Source: a virus. Taken from it: a stretch of 47,081 nucleotides of DNA. The notes under the pieces are model-generated. The model was not told where the DNA came from. It ran no database searches and saw nothing but the letters and a program-made list of their open reading frames with translations. Of this stretch, positions 14,241 to 22,554 are shown piece after piece. The number at the start of each line of letters is the position of its first letter. The first letter of the stretch is position 1. The stretch lies in the IMG/VR virus record IMGVR_UViG_3300044716_000390, positions 1 to 47,081 of that record. One strand, written 5' to 3'. A program made the translations under genes and the position numbers.

Positions 14241-15431
14241 ATGCCTATTACTTGCAGTACGGTTAATGATCTTTTCGAGCGCGAAACTGGTCGTTTTTCC
14301 GTTGATATTCAGCAACGCTATCAGGTCGAGTCCCCTTGGGGTCGCCTCGTCCGTGTTGGCAAATTCCCCCTCGGAATGGGTACTTCCCTTAACGAGATCA
14401 CCGTTGAGCGTGTCCTTTCTGGTTCCGTGGAAAACGATTGGTCGAATGTTTCTACTTCTAATGGAACTTCGTCCAATGGATGTATCCCCGCGACGAATGA
14501 TCTGGCTTTTGGTCATACCGTTCAGAACTGGAACCTCCAACAGAAAGCCTATCAGACTCCTTGCATCTGCTTGGATGATCTGAAGACCAGCTTCCAAGTG
14601 GAGTCTCAGGTTTCCAAGACGGTTGAACAGCTTACCCAGCTTACCAAGACGGTTCTCGACAACCGCCGCCGTAGCGAGTATCTGCGTCTTGTTCCTAAGA
14701 TCCAGTCTGGATTCAGCACGGAATACACCAACCTCAACGGCCCCGGTGGAGTTCCCGTTCCTACCCTCCAGCTTTCGCAAGATCAGCTAGACGTTATTCG
14801 CGTTCAGCTTATCCGCGATGGTGCAGGACACAACCCGCTCGGTCGTGAGAATGGTGCCGCAGTCCTCGGACTTATTACCTCCCCCGAAACCAGCCGCTCG
14901 CTCCTCCGAAACAATTCAGATCTGCGTCAGGACATCCGTTTCGGTACTCCTAGCGAGCTTGTTCAGCCCCTTGGTGTTGATCGTAGCTACGGTGGATACT
15001 ACCACATGGTTGATTTCGAGGTTCCTCGCTTCACCTACAGCACGACTGGTGGTGGAACTTACACTCAGATTTATCCGTTTGTTCAGCGTGACGCTGGACT
15101 TTCGACAAATCGTTGGGTGCCGAATCCCGCCTACAATACCGCGCCTTTTGAGGCCGCATACATCTTCCACCCCGATGTGTATGAGGAAGCGGTTCAGCAG
15201 GTCGGCCCGAACATCCCCGGTGCCGCCTTCGATGACTATCCGTACTACTATAGCGGACAGTTCTTCTGGCTCAACATCCGTAATGCCACGGACAACCCGC
15301 TCGGAAAGATCGGTCGTTGGCTCGCAATCTTCCAGAGTGGAAGCCGCCCCCTCCAGCCTTGGCTGGGTCGCGTGGTTATCCACAGGCGTTGCGCTAACGA
15401 TCTGTCGTTTGCGACTTGCACCAACAGCTAA
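14241..15431 (+). CDS. Major capsid protein
   Basis: 396 residues. Assigned from length, position with its own leader and terminator, and composition: a soluble, beta-rich protein without signal peptide, with a helical region at about 112-155 (QVESQVSKTVEQLTQLTKTV) that fits the spine helix of an HK97-type fold, and a Gly/Pro/Tyr-rich second half. Codon use differs sharply from neighbouring genes: CGT/CGC, CTC, ATC, TTC and AAC dominate, the sign of a very highly expressed gene. Scaffold, portal and TerL lie about 15-20 kb away. I did not match a named capsid family, so function is inferred but strongly supported by context. Confidence 0.75.
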   Translation: MPITCSTVNDLFERETGRFSVDIQQRYQVESPWGRLVRVGKFPLGMGTSLNEITVERVLSGSVENDWSNVSTSNGTSSNGCIPATNDLAFGHTVQNWNLQQKAYQTPCICLDDLKTSFQVESQVSKTVEQLTQLTKTVLDNRRRSEYLRLVPKIQSGFSTEYTNLNGPGGVPVPTLQLSQDQLDVIRVQLIRDGAGHNPLGRENGAAVLGLITSPETSRSLLRNNSDLRQDIRFGTPSELVQPLGVDRSYGGYYHMVDFEVPRFTYSTTGGGTYTQIYPFVQRDAGLSTNRWVPNPAYNTAPFEAAYIFHPDVYEEAVQQVGPNIPGAAFDDYPYYYSGQFFWLNIRNATDNPLGKIGRWLAIFQSGSRPLQPWLGRVVIHRRCANDLSFATCTNS

Positions 15432-15453
15432 TAGCTGAAGGAAAGCACTAAAG

Positions 15454-15488
15454 AAAGCCCCGTCAGAAATGGCGGGGTTTTTCTTTTT
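15454..15488 (+). terminator. Rho-independent terminator after capsid gene
   Basis: AAAGCCCCG (15454-15462) pairs with CGGGG-TTTT downstream across a loop of about ten bases, followed by a T-rich run (TTTTTCTTTTTT). It lies 23 bases after the capsid stop and would isolate the capsid transcript from the fibre genes. Confidence 0.8.
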
Positions 15489-15571
15489 TGTTGATTATCT
15501 TAAATAAAACAACTAATTCTTTTTAGCAATATTAAATTCCTCCTCCAGCAAATTAATGGCAAAGAAAAGCA

Positions 15572-15600
15572 TTGACCATTTTGCAACATCAAGTTAATTA
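15572..15600 (+). promoter_or_regulatory. Promoter candidate before 15610 gene
   Basis: TTGACC (15572-15577), a 17-bp spacer, and TAATTA (15595-15600) lie just upstream of the ATG at 15610. Initiation about 7 bases after the -10 box would place the start site at or a few bases before the ATG, so the message would be essentially leaderless. No Shine-Dalgarno sequence is present. It follows the capsid terminator, so a new promoter is expected here. Confidence 0.45.
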
Positions 15601-15609
15601 ATTCTGACT

Positions 15610-15900
15610 ATGGCTTCATTTAACATTCCCAAAGGCTTCTCCGCTCCAGATGGGGTTAAAGAAGGAACAGAGTTCTCCGAAATCGCCACGTTCAAGATTG
15701 ATGGCGGGAAGATTCACATCGTAACAATTGGTCAGGACAATGTTCCTGTGTTGTCCAAGGAAGATAAAGCTGAAAGGCCAAAGGGCGGCAAGGATGCGAT
15801 TAAGGAGAGGCTGATGGCGATGGAGGACGAAGAGGAGGGGGCCGATATGGAAGGCGAGGAAATGGAGGAGGATTACGTTGAAGAGGAGGAGATGGATTAA
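15610..15900 (+). CDS. Small acidic protein (96 aa)
   Basis: 96 residues. The first 60 form a mixed beta segment (FSEIATFKIDGGKIHIVTIG); the last 25 are almost entirely Glu, Asp and Met. Such acidic tails occur in small scaffold, DNA-mimic or capsid-accessory proteins, but no family is recognised. It follows the capsid terminator and precedes a small membrane protein by one base (TAATATG). Confidence 0.55.
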   Translation: MASFNIPKGFSAPDGVKEGTEFSEIATFKIDGGKIHIVTIGQDNVPVLSKEDKAERPKGGKDAIKERLMAMEDEEEGADMEGEEMEEDYVEEEEMD

Positions 15901-15901
15901 T

Positions 15902-16066
15902 ATGAACTCCCCTTCTGATGGATTTGATGGGCTAATTGGTGCCACAACTTCTATGGCGGCATTTATTGCGTCCTACTTTCCAAACGAAGAATCCTTGCGT
16001 ATTTTGTGTCTATTGTTTAGTATCGTAGCGTCAGCCGCAACCATTATTAGAGTTCTCAAAAAATAA
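15902..16066 (+). CDS. Small membrane protein, holin-like candidate
   Basis: 54 residues from ATG 15902 (an upstream in-frame ATG at 15878 lies inside the preceding gene). Two hydrophobic stretches, LIGATTSMAAFIASYF and ILCLLFSIVASAATIIRVL, end in a basic tail (RVLKK). Size and topology fit a class II holin, but the lysis cassette at 21412-22536 has a better-placed holin candidate. It may therefore be a second holin, an antiholin or a virion membrane component. Confidence 0.55.
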   Translation: MNSPSDGFDGLIGATTSMAAFIASYFPNEESLRILCLLFSIVASAATIIRVLKK

Positions 16067-16070
16067 ATAT

Positions 16071-16724
16071 ATGCCTACCTATTTCCCAGAAAACAACACC
16101 CCTTGGCAGAATGATGACGTAACGAGGAGCTTGCAGAAGATCAACGGACTTCTTCTTTCTGGAAACGTCCCAGTATCTCTTGCCGCAGGAACCAACAACA
16201 TTGGTGCAGTTACTTCCAATAACTCGCTTATTGAGCGTGTTGCCTCTTTTACTCGTCCAGCCGATACCACTACCTATGCAAGCGGTGATCTTGTTGCAAA
16301 TAACACAACCGCAGGATCAGTAGTTCCGCTTACTTTTACTACTGTAACTAGGAGTGCTGGAGATTCCGTAAGAATTGAAAGGGCTAGGATTAACACTAGT
16401 AATGCGCTTTTGACAAACGCCAGCTTTAGGCTTCACTTGTTTGAAACAACTCCAGTACCAACTGTTGGTGACAACGGGGTATTTAATACTGCTGGAGTGC
16501 TTGCTACATCTGGGATAGATGGATACCTTGGCAATTTCTCCATTACGCTGTCTAACTCTGGAACTACTGGATCTAGCGGAAGAGGGGTTCCTGATGTTGG
16601 AAGTGCTATTATTGCAACTCCTGCAACTGGAACGTCTATCTTTGGGTTGCTTGAGGTAACTGCGGCATATGTTCCCGTGAGTGCGGCTACCTTTACAGTT
16701 TCGCTTGAGGGTTATCGTCCTTAA
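16071..16724 (+). CDS. Virion protein with fibre-type N-terminal module
   Basis: 217 residues. The first 32 (MPTYFPENNTPWQNDD, then RSLQKINGLLLS) match the start of the 429-aa protein at 20122 almost residue for residue, while the rest differ. The remainder is Thr/Ser/Ala/Gly-rich and beta-predicted, like fibre shafts or tips. The shared start is best read as a particle-attachment module and the variable remainder as a tip. It opens the fibre region after the capsid unit. Confidence 0.6.
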   Translation: MPTYFPENNTPWQNDDVTRSLQKINGLLLSGNVPVSLAAGTNNIGAVTSNNSLIERVASFTRPADTTTYASGDLVANNTTAGSVVPLTFTTVTRSAGDSVRIERARINTSNALLTNASFRLHLFETTPVPTVGDNGVFNTAGVLATSGIDGYLGNFSITLSNSGTTGSSGRGVPDVGSAIIATPATGTSIFGLLEVTAAYVPVSAATFTVSLEGYRP

Positions 16725-16729
16725 TTAGA

Positions 16730-18241
16730 ATGAGTGGTTATCCGATCATATTCGGAGAAGGTGTAGATCCCGATGCCTATCAATATTTCTTGAGGGCAGG
16801 GATTGCGAGCGGCACCCAGACGCCGACGGCTTGCGACAATGCGGCGAGTTTTAATGGCACGAATCAGTTTTTGAGTGTGGCGAGCAACTCGACGCTTAAT
16901 CTTTCGGGAACAAACTTCACACTCTCCTGCTGGTATTTTGTCCCAGCGATAAAGGCAAGTGGTTCCTTTGTCTTCTGCAAGAGTTCCAGCCTGCTTCCGC
17001 TTGACTACGGGTTCAGAATCGTTGATAACTCTACTACGACGCAATTTCTTTGGAGCACTTCAGGGAGCTATTCTGTCTTAACTGGGCCATCGGTTGTATT
17101 GGGGGCGTGGAATCATTTGACCATAGTTTTCGACGGAACGAATCTGACCATGTATGGGAATGGAGTTGCAGGGACTCCAGTTGCCATGCCTGCGGCAATT
17201 CAGAACACACCAACTGAACCTTTTTTAATAGGAGTCGGCGGCGTTTCGTCGGCCTTTGCGCAATACCTAAATGGACAAGTGGCTGGATTCGGATTCTGGA
17301 AGCGAGCACTCACCGCATCCGAAGTCACCCAACTCTGGAATGATGGCGCAGGCCGCACCTATGCCTCGCTTGACAGCGGGCTCCGCACGAACCTGATCTC
17401 TTGGTGGGCACTCAACGGCAACTCTTCAGCCGTCAGCCTGACTGATTCTCACGGGGGCAACAACCTCACCAACTCGGCGGTTCCTGTCACCGCTCCGAAC
17501 ATTGGCCCGATTGTCACGACGACTCAAAACTCAAGGCAACTAATCAATAACTTTGTAAAGGGCATCAAGAGCCTCGGCTTGTGGAATAGCATGGTCTGCT
17601 GGCCGTTGAGGAGCAGTCAGAATGCCTCGACAACCCTCACCGCAAGATCACTCGGAGGGCTTGGGACTTTTGATGCGGCGCTGGCAAACTTTACCAATGC
17701 GGCGACTGCATGGGGATCAAATGGCGTGATAACAAACGGCACGACCAACCTAATCACCAGTCAATTAAATTACAACTTGAGGCAGGGATCGATCTTCCTT
17801 TACGTGCAGCCGACCAACTCCTCTAACGCAAACTACACTTCCTACGGGGGAGGATCTTCTGCTGGTAACGGCAATTTCTCCTTGCACGTTTCCTCGACTG
17901 GCGGCACGGGGCTAGGAGTCACTCAACCGAACTTAAACCTCGCCAATAGCTCAACCGCAAATGGCTTGGGTTTTTATGGGGTGGCATACTCGGGTGGCGC
18001 GACCTCCTTCAGCGCATGGACGATTGGCGGAAACAATAGTTCGGTGTCAGGCGCTTGGGGCAACACTACTGGGACTCCAACCATCCTAAACCTTGCGTAT
18101 TCATCCATACCGACAGAAGCCGTTTTTGGCCTCATGTCACTAACCATGCCGGTGGCAGTCTCGTTCAATGCGCCGCTGACACAGGCTCAACATATCCAAC
18201 TCTGCTTGCTTTACCGCTCGACGATTGGTCTGGGTCTATAA
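16730..18241 (+). CDS. Tail fibre/receptor-binding protein with LamG-like domain
   Basis: 503 residues. Residues about 38-165 show the pattern of a concanavalin A/LamG-type jelly roll: ASFNGTNQFLSVAS, FTLSCWYFVPA, WNHLTIVFDGTNLTMYGNG and, at its end, FWKRALTASEVTQLWNDG. These domains bind sugars or surface proteins. The C-terminal 250 residues are Ser/Asn/Gly-rich beta repeats. It lies between the N-module protein and other fibre genes. Host-surface binding is a confident inference; ligand unknown. Confidence 0.7.
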   Translation: MSGYPIIFGEGVDPDAYQYFLRAGIASGTQTPTACDNAASFNGTNQFLSVASNSTLNLSGTNFTLSCWYFVPAIKASGSFVFCKSSSLLPLDYGFRIVDNSTTTQFLWSTSGSYSVLTGPSVVLGAWNHLTIVFDGTNLTMYGNGVAGTPVAMPAAIQNTPTEPFLIGVGGVSSAFAQYLNGQVAGFGFWKRALTASEVTQLWNDGAGRTYASLDSGLRTNLISWWALNGNSSAVSLTDSHGGNNLTNSAVPVTAPNIGPIVTTTQNSRQLINNFVKGIKSLGLWNSMVCWPLRSSQNASTTLTARSLGGLGTFDAALANFTNAATAWGSNGVITNGTTNLITSQLNYNLRQGSIFLYVQPTNSSNANYTSYGGGSSAGNGNFSLHVSSTGGTGLGVTQPNLNLANSSTANGLGFYGVAYSGGATSFSAWTIGGNNSSVSGAWGNTTGTPTILNLAYSSIPTEAVFGLMSLTMPVAVSFNAPLTQAQHIQLCLLYRSTIGLGL

Positions 18242-18242
18242 C

Positions 18243-18539
18243 ATGAGAACTTTTAGAGCGACAACTCTCCAAGACGCAAGCAGCCTTCCTTGGGCCTGCC
18301 AAACTCCACCAGAGACCGACTGCGTTCCAGTCTGGGGGGTCAATATCGTCCCGTGGCCCGTCTATGGCTCATGGCAAGAAGGTGAGGAAGGATCTCTTCT
18401 GCCCGTCGGTGAACCGCTCTACTACGAGTGGTCTGCCCTCCTCGACCCTGCCGACACTCCGCTTCCAAGCTGGATCACGGAGGTTGTGGAGGAGCCGACT
18501 CTTTTAGACGGATTCCAAGATTTTACGGAGGAAGAATAA
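18243..18539 (+). CDS. Small fibre-region protein (98 aa), Pro/Trp-rich
   Basis: 98 residues from ATG 18243, one base after the fibre gene stop; an in-frame GTG/ATG upstream would fall in that gene. The protein is rich in Pro, Trp and acidic residues (VWGVNIVPWPVYGSWQEG; the end is DFTEEE). Family not recognised. Its stop shares a base with the next ATG. A fibre cap or chaperone is possible from position only. Confidence 0.5.
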   Translation: MRTFRATTLQDASSLPWACQTPPETDCVPVWGVNIVPWPVYGSWQEGEEGSLLPVGEPLYYEWSALLDPADTPLPSWITEVVEEPTLLDGFQDFTEEE

Positions 18540-18889
18540 TGCCAGCAGGAATTTTTAATTTAGTAGATGATAACGCTATAGAACAGGGTAGCGACTTTTC
18601 CTTTTCCCTTATTTATAAGGACTCTGATGGCAACCCCATCAATTTGACAACGGCAACCATTACGTCGCAAATCAAGGACGCTTGGAACGAGTCCACGTTG
18701 GCGTCTTTTACTGTTACTAAAAATTCGCCAGCTACAGATGGCTACATAGGTTTGTTTTTGCCAGCATCAGCATCGGCGTCCATTCCACCAGAGCGTTATA
18801 AATACGACATCAGGGTGGTTGTTGGATCGAATGTTGATCACATTCTTCGTGGTGTGTGTGATGTGGTGGAATCAATTACCTTTTCATAA
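18539..18889 (+). CDS. Ig-like, BppU-type baseplate/fibre accessory protein
   Basis: 116 residues from ATG 18539 (TAATG overlap with the previous gene). The stretch EQGSDFSFSLIYKDSDGNPI followed by NLTTATITSQIKD is the pattern of the small immunoglobulin-like domain found at the N-terminus of BppU-type and other fibre-accessory proteins, where a strand-turn-strand precedes a polar loop. PERYKYDIRVVVGSNVDHIL gives the last strands. It overlaps the next fibre gene by one base. Confidence 0.6.
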   Translation: MPAGIFNLVDDNAIEQGSDFSFSLIYKDSDGNPINLTTATITSQIKDAWNESTLASFTVTKNSPATDGYIGLFLPASASASIPPERYKYDIRVVVGSNVDHILRGVCDVVESITFS

Positions 18890-20109
18890 TGAGCAACAAC
18901 GTCATTGAAATAACCACGCCGCCATCTAATCTTATTGAGATTACTCCTCCGTCTGGTGGGAACTTGGTTTCTATTTTAACTAATCCGTCATCCACGATTA
19001 CCAAGGCTCAACTTGGACTTGGTAATGTCGATAACACTAGTGATTTGAATAAGCCGATTAGTACGGCAACGCAAACAGCACTTGACGGAAAGGCTCCAGC
19101 AACCGCTATTGCTTCATCAAACTTTACGGCTGTTATTGGAACACGCTACATTACTACCGCCACGCTAACTGTAACAGACCCTACTGGAACCGCTGTTGGG
19201 CAAAGCTATGAGGTTTTAATTGGCAACGGCAATTGCACTATTGGTGGGGTTGCTTACGCTCCAAGTCGCATTGAAATTATTCGATACTACAATGGATCTG
19301 CTTGGACTACGCTTGCTCCGATCCTAACTCAAAATCTAACACTCAACGGAACTGCGAATGTTGCGGCTAGTCAGACTGCGGCGAGCGACTCCTCCCTGAT
19401 GACAAGATCCCTTGTTGGAGATGAGCCGTTCTTTAATATGGGAGCTTGCTATCGTCCCGCTTCATTGTTGCTTGGTTCCGCAGGGACTAGCTCAACAGCA
19501 ACAACCATTGCTGGTCAAAACGCATTGGCATCGCTGAACTCTGGCTCCTCAACGTCAGGATATGCCAGAGCAACATTGGGTAGAGGTCTTTCAACTGCTC
19601 CTGTATTCAGCGGAGGAGGCATTACTTTTGCTAGAAAAATGGGAGTTGCCACGAGGTTTTTTATTGGGTCAAGAAATTTATCTCCAAGGTTAAGAATGGT
19701 TATTGGTGGCAATGGTGCGGCTCCAGCTACAGCGGATGCTGATGCGCTTTCCGTCATTGGATTTGGATGGGAGTCACGACTAAATGGAACAACTCAAGAA
19801 ATACGCATTTTCTCCCATAATGGAACAACGTATTCCACATCGCCTTCATGGCAATCTCTTGGAGCAACTGGAGACAATTTGTATAATTCTTACTACATTT
19901 CTATATATAGCGATGGGGCTGGAAACATTACTTGTTATTATGGAATCAATGGAACTAGAAACCTTTCAACAATCACATTGTCTGGAGGCCCAACTGGCGC
20001 GGGAAATTCCGCAAACTCATATGTTGATTTGGTATTAACCAATAGCTCTACGGCAACAAGCAATTATTCGATAATTTTGACTGATGCAATGCTTATTACT
20101 AGAATTTAA
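18889..20109 (+). CDS. Tail fibre protein with GLGNVDNTSD repeat
   Basis: 406 residues. ITKAQLGLGNVDNTSDLNKP (about residues 39-58) is the hallmark of the collar/shaft repeat of many tail fibres, followed by an Ala/Thr linker. The rest is Ser/Thr/Gly-rich beta structure ending with IILTDAMLITRI. Immediately upstream is the Ig-like accessory gene (one-base overlap). Binding to the host surface or joining of fibre parts is the likely role. Confidence 0.7.
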   Translation: MSNNVIEITTPPSNLIEITPPSGGNLVSILTNPSSTITKAQLGLGNVDNTSDLNKPISTATQTALDGKAPATAIASSNFTAVIGTRYITTATLTVTDPTGTAVGQSYEVLIGNGNCTIGGVAYAPSRIEIIRYYNGSAWTTLAPILTQNLTLNGTANVAASQTAASDSSLMTRSLVGDEPFFNMGACYRPASLLLGSAGTSSTATTIAGQNALASLNSGSSTSGYARATLGRGLSTAPVFSGGGITFARKMGVATRFFIGSRNLSPRLRMVIGGNGAAPATADADALSVIGFGWESRLNGTTQEIRIFSHNGTTYSTSPSWQSLGATGDNLYNSYYISIYSDGAGNITCYYGINGTRNLSTITLSGGPTGAGNSANSYVDLVLTNSSTATSNYSIILTDAMLITRI

Positions 20110-20121
20110 TGATGTAAGATT

Positions 20122-21411
20122 ATGCCAGCATATTTTCCAGAGAATAATACGCCTTGGCAGAATGATGACTCTCATAGAAGCCTCCAGAAGATCAATGATC
20201 TTCTGCTTTCATCTGATGAGGTTCTAGGCAACGCTGACTTTACTAGCAAGGGAAGACTAAAGGTTAGCCCATACCAGACAGTCTTCTTCAACACATTCCA
20301 GTATGGGAAGGAGACGGATGTTTGGGATGAGTCAACTGCGAATGGAGGCGTGGCTACTCACGACCCTACTGGATCAGAGGTTGATATGGCAGTTACTAGC
20401 ACGCTTAACAGCGAGGTTATCCGTCAGACAATCCACACCATGCGGTACATTCCAAGCCGCACTTCCACGCTTTCTTTTTCGGTAAAACTCAATCTTCCAG
20501 TTGCAGGAATCCGTAAAAGGTTTGGACTCTTCAATGGGTCGGATGGGTTCTATTTCGAGGATGATGGATCAGGAGATTACTTCTGTTGCATCATCAACAG
20601 CGGCGGGACTCCATCGCTTCAGCGGGTTGGTAGGGCGCAATGGAATGGCGATAAGCTGGACGGAAATGGGCCTAGTGGCGTAATAGCAGACCCAACAAAG
20701 CAACAGATGGTTAGCTTTGAGTATGAGTGGTATGGTGCAGGTCAGGTAAAGTTTGGGTGGGTCATTGATGGGAAGACAATCATCGTTCACACCTTCAATA
20801 CAGCCAACGTCCTTGTTAATGCTTGGAGCCGAACCCCATTCCTTCCCATCCGTATTGAGATCAAAAACACTACTGGCGGTCAAGCTGGTGGGCCTTTCTA
20901 TATTTACCAAGGGTCAAACTCGCTGATTTCTGAAGGGGAAACAGAGAAGCTTGGCATCGCACAGAACATTCAAACTGCCATTACTGGGCTTGATACTGGC
21001 GCGGCCAATACCTACAGCCCATTGATTTCCATTAGGCTTAAGGCGACGCAGTTACAGGGCATTGTGTTGCCCTCTTACTTCCAAGTAGCCACGATTGATA
21101 ATACCAACGTCTATTACAGGCTGGTGAGGAACGTCACCCTTACTGGCGGTACTTGGAACGATATGCCAGATGCCAACAGCTTCGCTCAATACAATGTTAC
21201 CTCAACATCCTTTACTGGCGGCACCACTCTTGACGCAGGGTTTGTTATTGGAGGTAGTGGAGGAGGCCCAATTCGCATTGACAAGGACACTCAATTCCAG
21301 ATTGGCAGAAGCTCCATTGGAACAGTTAGCGACACCTTGACATTGGTGGCGGCGGCATCTACATCTAACAAAAACGCAATTGCATCAATGACATGGATAG
21401 AACAAAGGTAA
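20122..21411 (+). CDS. Second fibre-type protein with the shared N-module
   Basis: 429 residues. The N-terminus (MPAYFPENNTPWQNDD, then RSLQKINDLLLS) repeats that of the 16071 gene. Residues about 60-260 form a beta-rich domain that looks jelly-roll-like (STLSFSVKLNLPVAGIRKRF, then GLFNGSDGFYFEDDG), suggesting carbohydrate or protein binding. The C-terminus is again strand-rich. It lies directly before the lysis genes. A particle with two fibre-type tips on the same attachment module is inferred. Confidence 0.6.
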   Translation: MPAYFPENNTPWQNDDSHRSLQKINDLLLSSDEVLGNADFTSKGRLKVSPYQTVFFNTFQYGKETDVWDESTANGGVATHDPTGSEVDMAVTSTLNSEVIRQTIHTMRYIPSRTSTLSFSVKLNLPVAGIRKRFGLFNGSDGFYFEDDGSGDYFCCIINSGGTPSLQRVGRAQWNGDKLDGNGPSGVIADPTKQQMVSFEYEWYGAGQVKFGWVIDGKTIIVHTFNTANVLVNAWSRTPFLPIRIEIKNTTGGQAGGPFYIYQGSNSLISEGETEKLGIAQNIQTAITGLDTGAANTYSPLISIRLKATQLQGIVLPSYFQVATIDNTNVYYRLVRNVTLTGGTWNDMPDANSFAQYNVTSTSFTGGTTLDAGFVIGGSGGGPIRIDKDTQFQIGRSSIGTVSDTLTLVAAASTSNKNAIASMTWIEQR

Positions 21412-21786
21412 ATGAATACAATTAAACTTATTATTATATCATCCGTCGCCCTTGTTGCTGGTTGTGCGGCACCCAAACAGGAGCGTTACGTTGCTCCCTC
21501 AGCCGTTGCCGTTAAGGTCGGAGTGGAGCGGCTCAAGCCGCATATCACAACCTCCGCAGGAAATGCGGCGATTAAGGACGTAATCTCCGCAATTGACACA
21601 TACGAGGAGCAGGTTGACAAGCAGTCTCAAGACCTGTCAGAGGCTCAGAACAACATCGTTTACTGGCATGGCAAGCACGAAAAGGCACTCAGGGAGCTAT
21701 GGGCTTGGCGTATGATTGCACTTTCTGCAATCTTGTGCGTAGTGGTCTATATCGGATTGAAAACGGCATGGAGGTTCAGACCATGA
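21412..21786 (+). CDS. Putative unimolecular spanin (u-spanin) lipoprotein
   Basis: 124 residues. The N-terminus is a lipoprotein signal (MNTIKLIIISSVALVAGC) with lipobox V15-A16-G17-C18, and the C-terminus is a single membrane segment at about 98-116 (MIALSAILCVVVYIGLKTAW) with a basic tail. A helical, Gln/Glu-rich linker lies between. This arrangement, outer-membrane lipid anchor and inner-membrane helix in one protein, is that of u-spanins such as phage T1 gp11, which fuse the two membranes at the end of lysis. It overlaps the holin candidate by four bases (ATGA). The role is inferred from topology and position. Confidence 0.65.
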   Translation: MNTIKLIIISSVALVAGCAAPKQERYVAPSAVAVKVGVERLKPHITTSAGNAAIKDVISAIDTYEEQVDKQSQDLSEAQNNIVYWHGKHEKALRELWAWRMIALSAILCVVVYIGLKTAWRFRP

Positions 21787-22100
21787 TTACCAAGATGGTG
21801 TCCCAGCGTCTTATCGTTTCCTTGATCGGCATTGCCTTGATCCAAGCTTCTTGGCGTTGGGCCGTTGCCCATCTCTACACTCTTCCAGAGATTGCCCTTT
21901 CTGGCTTTGTGACCATTACCACCAACACCCTGTATGTGACTGGAGCGATTGTTGTGTTCCTAGTTACTGGAAGGATGGTCTATGACTGGAAGATGGGAAC
22001 GAACCAAATTCAAGAGGTTGTTGGGTCAGTTTCCAAAATTAAGGAAGAGATCGTTGAACGAACCCCAAAACCAAAATCATTCGATGACGAAGAGATTTAA
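21783..22100 (+). CDS. Putative holin
   Basis: 105 residues from ATG 21783, which overlaps the spanin stop (ATGA) and has GGAGG about seven bases upstream; a longer frame starts at 21699 inside the spanin gene. Two hydrophobic segments (LIVSLIGIALIQASWRWAVA and LYVTGAIVVFLVTGRMVYDW) are followed by a charged C-terminal tail (KEEIVERTPKPKSFDDEEI). Size, topology and the endolysin gene overlapping its end make it the main holin candidate, expected to form the timed membrane lesion. Confidence 0.65.
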   Translation: MITKMVSQRLIVSLIGIALIQASWRWAVAHLYTLPEIALSGFVTITTNTLYVTGAIVVFLVTGRMVYDWKMGTNQIQEVVGSVSKIKEEIVERTPKPKSFDDEEI

Positions 22101-22536
22101 GGACAGGATCATTCCATTCCTACTCAAGTGGGAGGGAACCAAGCTCGATCTTCATCCCAATGACGCAGGAAACTACGTCAATGGAAAGTTGGTGGGCACG
22201 AAGTATGGCATCGACGCTCGCTCACATCCCAAGGAGGACATTCCGAACATGACGGCTGAAAGAGCAACAGACATTTATTGGAATGAATATTGGGTGAAGT
22301 ATGGTTGCGATCACCTTCCACAAAACTACGACTGGGCATTCTTCGACGCTTGCGTGAACTGTGGGTTTGGCAGGGCTATGAAGATCGAGAAGGTTTCTGG
22401 ATTGAATGTAAAAAAATTCATGGATGAGAGAGACGCTTTCTATCATCGCCTCGTTGAGAGAAGACCAGCCAGTAAGGTTTTTTTGAAGGGTTGGCTGAAC
22501 AGGACAAGAGACCTACGAAAGCACGTTTTAGCTTGA
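22084..22536 (+). CDS. Endolysin, GH108-type N-acetylmuramidase
   Basis: 150 residues from ATG 22084, overlapping the holin end by 17 bp. FLLKWEGTKLDLHPNDAGNY contains the catalytic Glu (E17) in the K-W-E-G context of GH108, followed by GTKYGIDARSHPKEDIPNMT and IYWNEYWVKY, both family signatures. DWAFFDACVNCGFGRAMK matches the putative C-terminal peptidoglycan-binding part. There is no signal peptide, so export must depend on the holin. It would cleave the glycan strands of the cell wall at the end of infection. Confidence 0.8.
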   Translation: MTKRFKDRIIPFLLKWEGTKLDLHPNDAGNYVNGKLVGTKYGIDARSHPKEDIPNMTAERATDIYWNEYWVKYGCDHLPQNYDWAFFDACVNCGFGRAMKIEKVSGLNVKKFMDERDAFYHRLVERRPASKVFLKGWLNRTRDLRKHVLA

Positions 22537-22554
22537 GCCTTGGTTATCGGATGG

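Noticed and set aside
14818-15438. 206-aa frame and a 155-aa antisense frame inside the capsid gene
   Set aside because: Both are by-products of the capsid gene's extreme codon bias.
16730-21411. Diversity-generating retroelement in the fibre region
   Set aside because: No reverse transcriptase and no template/variable repeat pair seen.
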